Source: JAGNKE01 sp964583335
GTDB lineage: Bacteria > Pseudomonadota > Alphaproteobacteria > Micavibrionales > Micavibrionaceae
Assembly (NCBI GenBank): GCA_964583335.1
Contig: CAZOVG010000003.1
Location: 1-64,000, forward strand
DNA: 64,000 nucleotides
Reading direction: 5' to 3'
The stretch's first letter is position 1, and every line of letters begins with the position of its first letter. This document shows positions 1 to 6,156 of the stretch, piece after piece. The notes beneath the pieces were generated by a model. That model was given only the letters and a program-made list of their open reading frames with translations. It had not been told where the DNA came from and ran no database searches. Made by a program: the position numbers and the translations under genes.

Positions 1-153
1 ACCCTGACGAGTGGGTTTCAAGGGGCGCGGCAGCCCCTGAGCGATGGGTGCAGGGAGAGCCGAAGTCTCCCGCTCGTGGTCAATCGGCGAAACGATTGCT
101 GGCGCAGGAAGGCTCAATGCCTGATCTGCGCCACAGGCCGGGAGGGATGCAAC

Positions 154-212
154 GGGAGGCGCGCAGCGGGCCTCCCTTGCCAAGATGGCGCTGTACTACA
201 GCGCACATCTTG
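154..212. repeat. Two adjacent inverted repeats (possible oriT or operator)
   Basis: The first hairpin pairs GGGAGGC (154-160) with GCCTCCC (170-176) around a 9-base loop. The second, 181-212, is a near-perfect palindrome of 32 bases: CAAGATG plus GCGCTGTA on the left, one central C, then TACAGCGC, one unpaired A, and CATCTTG on the right. There is no T-run after it, so it is not a typical terminator. Its place in the intergenic region of a conjugative-type element fits a transfer origin or a regulator site, but no relaxase gene is in view to support that. Confidence 0.5.
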
Positions 213-267
213 CGGCCCTCCACTTTGGTCAAGCCGGGGTCGTACTACGATCAGCGCTTTGTACTAC
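193..267 (+). repeat. Three direct GTACTAC copies
   Basis: GTACTAC occurs at 193-199, 242-248 and 261-267. The first sits at the centre of the 181-212 palindrome, and each copy is followed within about 15 bases by an AGCGC motif. Spacing between copies is 49 and 19 bases, so this is not a regular iteron array. It may be a binding motif for an element-encoded regulator. Confidence 0.35.
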
Positions 268-363
268 AGGCCAAGCGCAAACATCGGAGGCCGGAGCCAC
301 TTCTTCATTTCCGTAATCATATCCTCCTGAACGAGTCGCGCTCTGCTATACAAGACGCGCCCA

Positions 364-1368
364 ATGCAAACACCGCTTCCATACGTCCCGCCCTCGAAGG
401 GCTTGCTCCGCTCACTCCAAGCTGAGGTGCAGGCGCTCGCCCATGAACGGCTCGCCCAGCATCTGCGATGGTATCAGAAGCATTTCGAACTCGACGACGA
501 ACACGTCGCCGCCCAGATGAACGCCTGCGCCAGCGTCATCGGCATTCGCGCCCGCACAGACGATGTTGTCCATGCCCCGATCAGCGCCGCCAAGGTCTCT
601 CGTTTCAAGGATGGCCGGACCAAACCGCAACGCCAGACGCTCGACCAGATGACCGCCTTCTTCGCAGAAACGCTGGGAGCCAAGCCATTTCTCTACTGGG
701 CGGACATGGACGATGTTCTGACCGCCTTCCACGACGCCCGCCGCTTTCGCAAAGAGCGAATGCCCAAAGGGCTGATCGCGCTCACCAAGGGCTGGATCAA
801 CGCCGATCTCAAGCAGCCGCATTCAACACTGGCGCTCCAGCTTTCACCTCTGAACGCCGCGCCCGTCATTCTCGTTCGGGGACGCATGGTCACGCTCAAG
901 AATGGTAAGGACTCAAAAAACCTCGAAGACCACGCTGATGTCTTCTTGCATGGTTACGGCACCCTGACGCCCGACAACCTTAATCTCTACGTCCGCGATG
1001 CGCAGGGCCACCAGATTATCGTTTACATGGACGTGGCCGCCGGACCCGTCATCAATGACCCGGATTGTGTCCCGTACTTTTTCATAAAACAAACGACCCT
1101 AAGCCTGCCGCCTGCGTTCGATCCCACCGATAGGCCGCACCCCTACAGGCTGCGTTCGGGCAAGCTCGCTTCGGATGAAGAACGCCGCGCATTGGAAAGC
1201 AGACGCCGGGATGACCCGCTTCCAGCCTATCTGCTGCACACCGATGCCCTTCACATGAACGAGAGAAACGCAGAAAAACCGGACTTCGACCAATTCTGCG
1301 CCGATATGGTCTTCGCCATCGAACCCGGCAAAACATGGTCCACAATGATGGTGAAAACAAAACTTTGA
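364..1368 (+). CDS. Hypothetical element protein, 334 aa
   Basis: I do not recognise the family. The protein is soluble, without signal peptide or membrane segments. The stretch around residues 70-95 (SAAKVSRFKDGRTKPQRQ) is basic and could be a helix-turn-helix-like DNA-contact region of the kind seen in Cro/CI-type proteins, but this is weak. The C-terminal two thirds look like a mixed alpha/beta domain. The start ATG has no clear ribosome binding site, and a TATACA hexamer lies about 11 bases upstream. It is the first gene of the visible part of the element and is followed 84 bases later by another unknown gene in the same direction. Codon usage matches the rest of the element. Confidence 0.65.
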   Translation: MQTPLPYVPPSKGLLRSLQAEVQALAHERLAQHLRWYQKHFELDDEHVAAQMNACASVIGIRARTDDVVHAPISAAKVSRFKDGRTKPQRQTLDQMTAFFAETLGAKPFLYWADMDDVLTAFHDARRFRKERMPKGLIALTKGWINADLKQPHSTLALQLSPLNAAPVILVRGRMVTLKNGKDSKNLEDHADVFLHGYGTLTPDNLNLYVRDAQGHQIIVYMDVAAGPVINDPDCVPYFFIKQTTLSLPPAFDPTDRPHPYRLRSGKLASDEERRALESRRRDDPLPAYLLHTDALHMNERNAEKPDFDQFCADMVFAIEPGKTWSTMMVKTKL

Positions 1369-1452
1369 AAATCCAGAGTCGTTTTGTCGGAGCCTCGCTC
1401 CGAATCCTTTCCATAACGGCGCGCTCGCCGCGCCGCCGGAAAGGACGGCTTC

Positions 1453-1821
1453 ATGGGCGCTTGCGCACTCTGCATTATCGAGGATCGTTGCGAACGGACC
1501 CCTCTGGTCACGGACCGCGAACTGGCCGATCCCGCCTTCATCCGGGCCTTACGTGATTTCTGTTTCAGCCTGAACGTCTCCAGCTATCACTGGCTCGATT
1601 TCCTGACTGATCTCTACCGGGATTATCGCGGCTGCATCGTCGATGAGGCTGGCCGCACAGTCCTGCTCGATATGGAGGTGTTCGAAGTGCCGCATATCCG
1701 CGACTGGTTCCGCGATTTCTGCTGCACCCCATGCCCGCCGAACATCACGCCCTATGTACGGGGCGAGGCAAAGGAACGGGTGCGGATATTGGCGACGATC
1801 CTTCGCTCCGAATATCTATAG
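1453..1821 (+). CDS. Hypothetical Cys-rich element protein, 122 aa
   Basis: Small soluble protein of unknown function. It has an N-terminal CALCIIEDRC motif and a second CC/CxxC-like group (FCCTPCPP near residues 88-95), so the cysteines could bind a metal; this is inference. A good ribosome binding site, GGAAAGGACGG, precedes the ATG. It lies in the left gene run of the element, between the 334-aa unknown and a small membrane protein gene. Confidence 0.6.
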   Translation: MGACALCIIEDRCERTPLVTDRELADPAFIRALRDFCFSLNVSSYHWLDFLTDLYRDYRGCIVDEAGRTVLLDMEVFEVPHIRDWFRDFCCTPCPPNITPYVRGEAKERVRILATILRSEYL

Positions 1822-1853
1822 CAAGATCAAAATTGCGGAGCGGATTTCGAATA

Positions 1854-2078
1854 ATGTATTATGATGGCATGAGCTTCTTGAACCGCACAGCATTTATCGT
1901 TCTACTTGTTGGGAGCATCGCGCTGGTGACGATGTTGGCCCTGACGAAGCTCGGCGACAAAAGGCCAGTTGAGCCTGCCGTCTCTAATGTCTCCGAGAAG
2001 CCCGCACCATTTGATCCGAAATGCGGTCGAGAGCATAAGAATGAAGCTGGGCAGCCGTTTATCTTGGACTGCATTTAA
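1854..2078 (+). CDS. Small single-span membrane protein, 74 aa
   Basis: After the first few residues there is one hydrophobic segment (IVLLVGSIALVTMLAL), then a short extracytoplasmic tail with a Cys and the ending FILDCI. Size and layout resemble small TrbK-like entry-exclusion or inner-membrane proteins of conjugative elements, but there is no specific motif and I make no functional claim. The start could be the ATG at 1854 (GGAG 13 bases upstream) or the ATG at 1869, which begins directly with MSFLNR. The same frame is open further upstream but overlaps the previous gene. Confidence 0.5.
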   Translation: MYYDGMSFLNRTAFIVLLVGSIALVTMLALTKLGDKRPVEPAVSNVSEKPAPFDPKCGREHKNEAGQPFILDCI

Positions 2079-2156
2079 TTAAGAGCTACCGACAGTATCC
2101 TCCCAAAACCACTCTGCGCCTGACGTAGCCTCTCCTCACGAAAGGAGACGCACGTC

Positions 2157-2465
2157 ATGCAGCCGTGGCATCAGCAGCAACACCAACAAAACCAAGCCGG
2201 ACGGTCGATTTTCATGTCGAGCGTCATCGGCCTCTCGAACGTCATCGCCGTTGTGGTCGCGTTTTTCGCCACGCCCGTGGCTTACAATCGCACGGTCGGC
2301 TGGGTGCAGACTTTCACCGCAAGCCATTACGGCTACGGCTTTGAAGACATCACCGCCTTCATCTGGTGGCTGATCGTCGCGCTGCTGATCTTCTTCTTCG
2401 CCCGCGCCTCGATCTCAACCGCGCTCGTCATGGGCGGGCTGGCGATTGCCACGCGCTTCCTGTGA
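2157..2465 (+). CDS. Small polytopic membrane protein, 102 aa
   Basis: The N-terminus is rich in Gln and His (residues 1-14), followed by two or three hydrophobic segments at about residues 22-42, 66-82 and 84-100. The start is well set by GAAAGGAG a few bases before the ATG. It is followed 35 bases later by a 48-aa single-span protein and then by the VirD4-type ATPase gene. Because that ATPase lacks the usual N-terminal membrane anchor, these two small proteins are candidates for supplying a membrane platform. That is an inference from gene order and topology. Confidence 0.7.
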   Translation: MQPWHQQQHQQNQAGRSIFMSSVIGLSNVIAVVVAFFATPVAYNRTVGWVQTFTASHYGYGFEDITAFIWWLIVALLIFFFARASISTALVMGGLAIATRFL

Positions 2466-2500
2466 ATCCGCAACCTCAACCCCAGAAAGGAGCACTACGC

Positions 2501-2647
2501 ATGTTCACCAAGCACAAGAAAACCGGGCACGGCTATCACGTCCGCCCGTTTGAAACCCACAAGAAGGTCATCGACTGGGAAGCGGTCGGCGGCGCGGCGT
2601 TCCTTGCCGTCCTCGCGCTTTGCATCATCGGCTGGCTCACCACCTGA
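2501..2647 (+). CDS. 48-aa single-span membrane protein
   Basis: Very short protein with a basic, His-rich N-terminus (MFTKHKKTGHGYHVRPF) and one transmembrane helix near the C-terminus (AFLAVLALCIIGWL), predicting a cytoplasmic N-terminus. An excellent ribosome binding site, AGAAAGGAG, stands before the ATG. It lies between the 102-aa membrane gene and the coupling ATPase and probably belongs to the same functional unit. A terminator-like hairpin follows its stop codon at 2677-2709. Confidence 0.65.
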   Translation: MFTKHKKTGHGYHVRPFETHKKVIDWEAVGGAAFLAVLALCIIGWLTT

Positions 2648-2676
2648 AGCGCCCGGATCGCCATGCTCTCTCCTCC

Positions 2677-2709
2677 AAGCCGGGCCGCTCCCAAGCGCCC
2701 GGCTTTTCT
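2677..2709 (+). terminator. Rho-independent-type terminator before the coupling ATPase gene
   Basis: AAGCCGGG at 2677-2684 pairs with CCCGGCTT at 2698-2705, an 8-bp perfect stem with a 13-base loop, followed by a T-rich tract (TTTTCTC). It lies between the 48-aa membrane protein gene and the VirD4-type gene, so transcription of the latter may be reduced or separate. Confidence 0.6.
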
Positions 2710-2729
2710 CATTCTGAAAGCCTTCGCCC

Positions 2730-4340
2730 ATGATCTCTGACCGCAATGAGTATTTCCGCTTCGGCAGCGCCGCCTTTGCGGACGCGCGCGAACTGTCTGC
2801 CGCCGGGTTCTTCCAGCAATCTCCAACCTCGCTCTTGGTCGGCTTCTCTGGCGGCAAACCGCTCTGGTATCACGGCGCGGGCGGACTGCTGCTGACGGCG
2901 GGCGCACGGTCGGGCAAGCTCCGCGACATCCTTGCTTATAATCTCTGCGCCGGAATCTTCTCGGGTGGCTCGCTGCTGGCGCTCGATATGAAGGGCGAGT
3001 TGGCCGCAATCTCTCAGGATCAAACGCCGGACGGCAAATTCTGCGCGTATTGGAACCCCCTTGGTCTGCATGGCCTCCCGCAAAACCGCCTCAACCCTGT
3101 CTCCTACATCCGCCAAGGATCGGCGACTCTCGTCTCGGACGTGAAGGTGTTTACGGAAAACATGATCCCGCATTCGGGATCGGCCAACGGCAAGTATTTC
3201 GAGGCGCGGGCACGGGATATCGTCGAAGCGCTGATCCTGACGCTGGTTGAACAGAACGGCACGTTGACGCTGCCTGATCTGTACCGCGTCGTGAACCTCA
3301 TCCCCGGCAATGGTGAGGAATGGCTCGACTTCGCCTATGCCATGCATACGTCCGCATTCCCTCTGGCGCGGCGCGTTGAGGAAGAAATCAATCAATCCCG
3401 CAAGGACACGTCCTCGGGCGGGTTTCAGGGCATCTTGGGCGAGGTGTTCAAGGGCTTCTCGTGCCTCTCGGACCCGGTGCTGCTCGACTCGGTTTCACCG
3501 CCTTATGACTTCGATTGTTCGGCTCTGACGGACTCCGCGCAGCGCTGGCAGGTCTATCTCATGCCTCCGGCTGAGTTTGTCGATGCCTGGGCACCCGTCA
3601 TCAAGGCGATCTTCGTTTCCGCCATGATCACCAAATCCCGCGCTCCAAGTGCGCCGCAGCAGACATGGATTTTGGACGAATGCGCGCAACTCAATAACTT
3701 CCCGCTGGTCGTGAAGCTCTTCACCTACGGGGCGGGTATAGGCATCCGCCCGTGGGCCGTCTTTCAGTCCACCGACCAGATGAATGCGCTCGGGCCGAAC
3801 GCCAAGAACGTCATCACCTCAAGCGCCGCGCTGCAAATCTACTTCGCCCTGCGCGAAATCTCCTCCGCCAAGGACGTTTCGACCATGCTCGGAACGCAGA
3901 CCTTGGAGTTCAACGACACGCTGCAACAAGGCCAGAGCCGTCTGGCCAAGGGCCGTATCCTGCAATCGTTGCTCACGGGCGAAGACCCGCTCGCCGCCGG
4001 GATCGCCTTCAACCACTACAAACAGGCCGAACATCACCGCTCCAAACAATCGCGCCCGCTGCAAACGCCGGATGAAGTGCTGAACGCGCGGCCAGACAGC
4101 GCCTTCATCTTCACCGATACCGTGCAGCATCCGATCCTTGCGCAGCGCCAAGCCTATTACGCGCAAAGCTTTATGGCGGGGCGGTTTCATCCGAACCCGT
4201 ATCACCCTCCCGCCGATAGGGTCCGCGTTACACTCGGCTTCGGACGATCAGGCTGGCTCAATGTCAGACGGGAAGCCGTGCCGCGCCGTTTCGCGCACTT
4301 CCCGCAATACGCGGGCGGCTCTTGGTCAATCGTCCGGTGA
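2730..4340 (+). CDS. VirD4/TraG-type coupling ATPase without membrane anchor
   Basis: Type IV coupling proteins are ATPases that bring relaxosome-bound DNA or effectors to a type IV secretion channel. The family is shown by the opening glycine-rich region with a degenerate Walker A (AGARSGK, residues 57-63, where Leu replaces the usual Ser/Thr after the Lys), the LLALDMKGE segment near 82-90 and a Walker B-type WILDE at 313-317. The length of 536 aa is in range for the family, but the two N-terminal transmembrane helices of typical VirD4 proteins are missing; the protein starts almost directly at the nucleotide-binding domain. Two small membrane protein genes precede it. The next gene starts 15 bases after its stop. 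Confidence 0.85.
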   Translation: MISDRNEYFRFGSAAFADARELSAAGFFQQSPTSLLVGFSGGKPLWYHGAGGLLLTAGARSGKLRDILAYNLCAGIFSGGSLLALDMKGELAAISQDQTPDGKFCAYWNPLGLHGLPQNRLNPVSYIRQGSATLVSDVKVFTENMIPHSGSANGKYFEARARDIVEALILTLVEQNGTLTLPDLYRVVNLIPGNGEEWLDFAYAMHTSAFPLARRVEEEINQSRKDTSSGGFQGILGEVFKGFSCLSDPVLLDSVSPPYDFDCSALTDSAQRWQVYLMPPAEFVDAWAPVIKAIFVSAMITKSRAPSAPQQTWILDECAQLNNFPLVVKLFTYGAGIGIRPWAVFQSTDQMNALGPNAKNVITSSAALQIYFALREISSAKDVSTMLGTQTLEFNDTLQQGQSRLAKGRILQSLLTGEDPLAAGIAFNHYKQAEHHRSKQSRPLQTPDEVLNARPDSAFIFTDTVQHPILAQRQAYYAQSFMAGRFHPNPYHPPADRVRVTLGFGRSGWLNVRREAVPRRFAHFPQYAGGSWSIVR

Positions 4341-4355
4341 CGGAAGGACAAGGCG

Positions 4356-4847
4356 ATGCAGAAGGACACAGGGATCGGAAGCCACAGCTACGCCAACCGC
4401 GCCGACTTGCCGGGCGGTGAGCCGAGTTTCTATGCCTCCGCGCCCAAATCCCGAGAAGCCTTCGACAATGCCCGCGATCCTCTGATTGCCGAGCAAAACC
4501 GCGATCTCGGAAAAAGCGAAGCGCAGCGCCGCTTTGAACTCTCCCGCCGCACCGACAGCGGCTCGGACATGATCCGCCGCGATCAGCCCAAGCCCGTACT
4601 GAAGCCTTCGCCCGCGCTCTCGATGGGGCCAGACCGCGCCGCCTTCAACCGCGCATGGTCGGACGAACACCGCGCCGCGCGCAAGAAGGAGAAAGACCCG
4701 CTGCCGGAAACGTCCGCCTACACGCCGCCGCTGCAACAGGTGCGTATCACCTTCGCCTTCCACGAAATCGAAACCCGCGAAACCTTCATCGAAAGCCGCC
4801 GCGAAGCTGGCCGAGCCAAGCGCACGCGCGGAACGCAATCCCGCTAA
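4356..4847 (+). CDS. Hypothetical charged element protein, 163 aa
   Basis: Hydrophilic protein rich in Arg, Glu and Pro, with no membrane segment and no recognised domain. Long disordered-looking parts (residues 1-120) are followed by a short beta-rich stretch (QVRITFAFHEIETRETF) and a basic tail ending RAKRTRGTQSR. GGAAGGA before the ATG gives a reasonable start. It sits 15 bases after the coupling ATPase gene and 15 bases before the next gene, so it is probably cotranscribed and may act with the ATPase or in DNA processing; that is inference from position only. Confidence 0.6.
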   Translation: MQKDTGIGSHSYANRADLPGGEPSFYASAPKSREAFDNARDPLIAEQNRDLGKSEAQRRFELSRRTDSGSDMIRRDQPKPVLKPSPALSMGPDRAAFNRAWSDEHRAARKKEKDPLPETSAYTPPLQQVRITFAFHEIETRETFIESRREAGRAKRTRGTQSR

Positions 4848-4862
4848 CGAAAGGAGAAGACC

Positions 4863-5276
4863 ATGAACGACCGCACCCATGATCCCGGCAACGCAAGCCA
4901 ACAGCAACAGCCGGAAACCAACGGCCCCGCCGATGTTCTGCGCGATGGCAACATCAAAGCCACCATCTGGAAGAACGAACGAGAGAACGGCCCTGCGTAC
5001 AACACCACCTTCGCCCGCACATGGCAGGATGAAAGCGGTGCATACAGGGATAGTCATTCCTTCTCGGGCACCGAACTTCTGCGCGTCTCGGAACTCGCGC
5101 GCGGCGCTTACGCCCGCACGAACGAGCTTCGGCAAGAACATAGGCAGGAACTTGAAGTCGAAATCACCCGCGATGACGACGACGCGCCGCCGCAAGATCA
5201 GCGCGAGAATTTCAAGGCTAAGCGTGGGTCGCAAGAGCAACAGAGCCGAAGTCAAACCGTGGGCCGTCGAAAGTAA
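4863..5276 (+). CDS. Small element protein, paralog A (137 aa)
   Basis: The core domain around residues 22-80 (DVLRDGNIKATIWKNE, then a Ser/Phe-rich SHSFSGTELLRVSELARGAY) is shared with the gene at 5419-5736 and looks like a compact beta-sheet plus helix fold. A long acidic, then Gln/Arg-rich tail (residues 95-137) is probably disordered. I have a general recollection of this domain in alphaproteobacterial mobile elements near recombinase genes, but know no established function. The ribosome binding site is AAAGGAGAAG. A strong terminator follows at 5344-5389. Confidence 0.7.
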   Translation: MNDRTHDPGNASQQQQPETNGPADVLRDGNIKATIWKNERENGPAYNTTFARTWQDESGAYRDSHSFSGTELLRVSELARGAYARTNELRQEHRQELEVEITRDDDDAPPQDQRENFKAKRGSQEQQSRSQTVGRRK

Positions 5277-5343
5277 CGATCCGTACTAGGAATATTTTCT
5301 TGCAAACAAGGAAATGTTCTGGCATTGTTCTCATTAGAAATCG

Positions 5344-5389
5344 GCGGCCCCTGTTTGCATTTTGGTGTGCACAGGGGCCGCTTTTTTTT
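5344..5389 (+). terminator. Strong rho-independent terminator
   Basis: GCGGCCCCTGT (5344-5354) pairs perfectly over 11 bp with ACAGGGGCCGC (5371-5381), with a 16-base loop, followed by eight T residues (5382-5389). It lies between the two paralogous small genes, so paralog B probably depends on read-through or its own promoter. Confidence 0.9.
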
Positions 5390-5418
5390 CAACGCAACAT
5401 GAAAGGAAAACCCAAACG

Positions 5419-5736
5419 ATGAAGACTCATCCACCCGGCAACAGCGCAAAGAACAAGCCGATTGACGTAATCCGCGATGGAAGCCTGAAGGCAACCATCT
5501 GGGAGAACGAAAGCGAGAACGGCGTGATCTATTCGACCACGCTTGCGCGGACCTATCACGCGAACGACGGCTCATTGAAAGACGCGCACAGCTTCTCAGG
5601 AAGCGAATTGCTGCGCATCGCCGAACTGGCGCGCCAAGCCTATGCGACCGTGAACGCGCACCGCCGCGACCATGCGCCGGAGCCTGAACCTCAACATGAA
5701 GAGAGCCTCACCGATGCGTATCACAACGCGCTCTAA
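5419..5736 (+). CDS. Small element protein, paralog B (105 aa)
   Basis: Residues 16-75 align with paralog A: DVIRDGSLKATIWENE corresponds to DVLRDGNIKATIWKNE, and HSFSGSELLRIAELARQAY to HSFSGTELLRVSELARGAY. The C-terminal tail is short and differs from that of A. The ATG at 5419 is preceded by GAAAGGAAAA and the frame also opens upstream, but homology to A starts after this Met. It lies just beyond a strong terminator and before the small gene coupled to the recombinase. Function unknown; the duplication is plain from the sequence. Confidence 0.7.
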   Translation: MKTHPPGNSAKNKPIDVIRDGSLKATIWENESENGVIYSTTLARTYHANDGSLKDAHSFSGSELLRIAELARQAYATVNAHRRDHAPEPEPQHEESLTDAYHNAL

Positions 5737-5799
5737 CCCCTTCAACGTGCGCCCGGTCGGTTCCGGGCGTGCGCCACCCGAACCGCACGGACAACCGCC

Positions 5800-6156
5800 A
5801 TGAACGAAATCAAGACACAAATCCACGAAAGAGACCCGACTCCAACGCTGGCCATTCAATTCGATGCGCAGGAATTTGCGCACTTCCTCGATGAAAGCGA
5901 TCTGACAAACGATCAGAAGCTCGAATACATCCAGACCATCTGGGGCATCGTGCTGCAATTCATCGACATGGGCTTTGGAATTCACCCCATTCAGCAAGCC
6001 TGTGGACAGTTTGATGAGGCTGCCGTTCTTTGCGGCGAGGCCGATTCGGATGCGCTAGACTCTCCCCATCCAGAATTTTGCAAAGACTTCGAGCGCGCAG
6101 GACTGTCTCCGTGCCCGAAACGGATTCAACACATGCAGGGAGGGGACACGCCATGA
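5800..6156 (+). CDS. Hypothetical protein coupled to recombinase gene, 118 aa
   Basis: Small acidic soluble protein without recognised motif; residues 20-70 look helical (FAHFLDESDLTNDQKLEY and following). Its stop codon overlaps the recombinase start in ATGA (6153-6156), so translation of the two is very likely coupled. That position suggests it may act as a partner or control factor of the recombinase, for instance a directionality factor, but the sequence itself gives no direct support. It has no clear strong ribosome binding site. Confidence 0.6.
   Translation: MNEIKTQIHERDPTPTLAIQFDAQEFAHFLDESDLTNDQKLEYIQTIWGIVLQFIDMGFGIHPIQQACGQFDEAAVLCGEADSDALDSPHPEFCKDFERAGLSPCPKRIQHMQGGDTP

Larger units (their letters stand above)
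1..363. other. Non-coding stretch with hairpins and repeated motif
   Basis: No convincing gene is seen here. The open frames in it have no family resemblance or good start signal. It does contain two adjacent inverted repeats (154-176 and 181-212) and three copies of GTACTAC at 193, 242 and 261. A TATACA hexamer at about 342-347 lies a short distance before the ATG at 364 and could be the -10 of that gene. The stretch could hold a transfer origin or an operator region of the element; this is inference only. Confidence 0.5.

Noticed and set aside
48..425. Open frame of 125 aa overlapping the 334-aa gene
   Set aside because: Basic, low-order composition, no start signal, and it overlaps the hairpin region and the beginning of a better gene.
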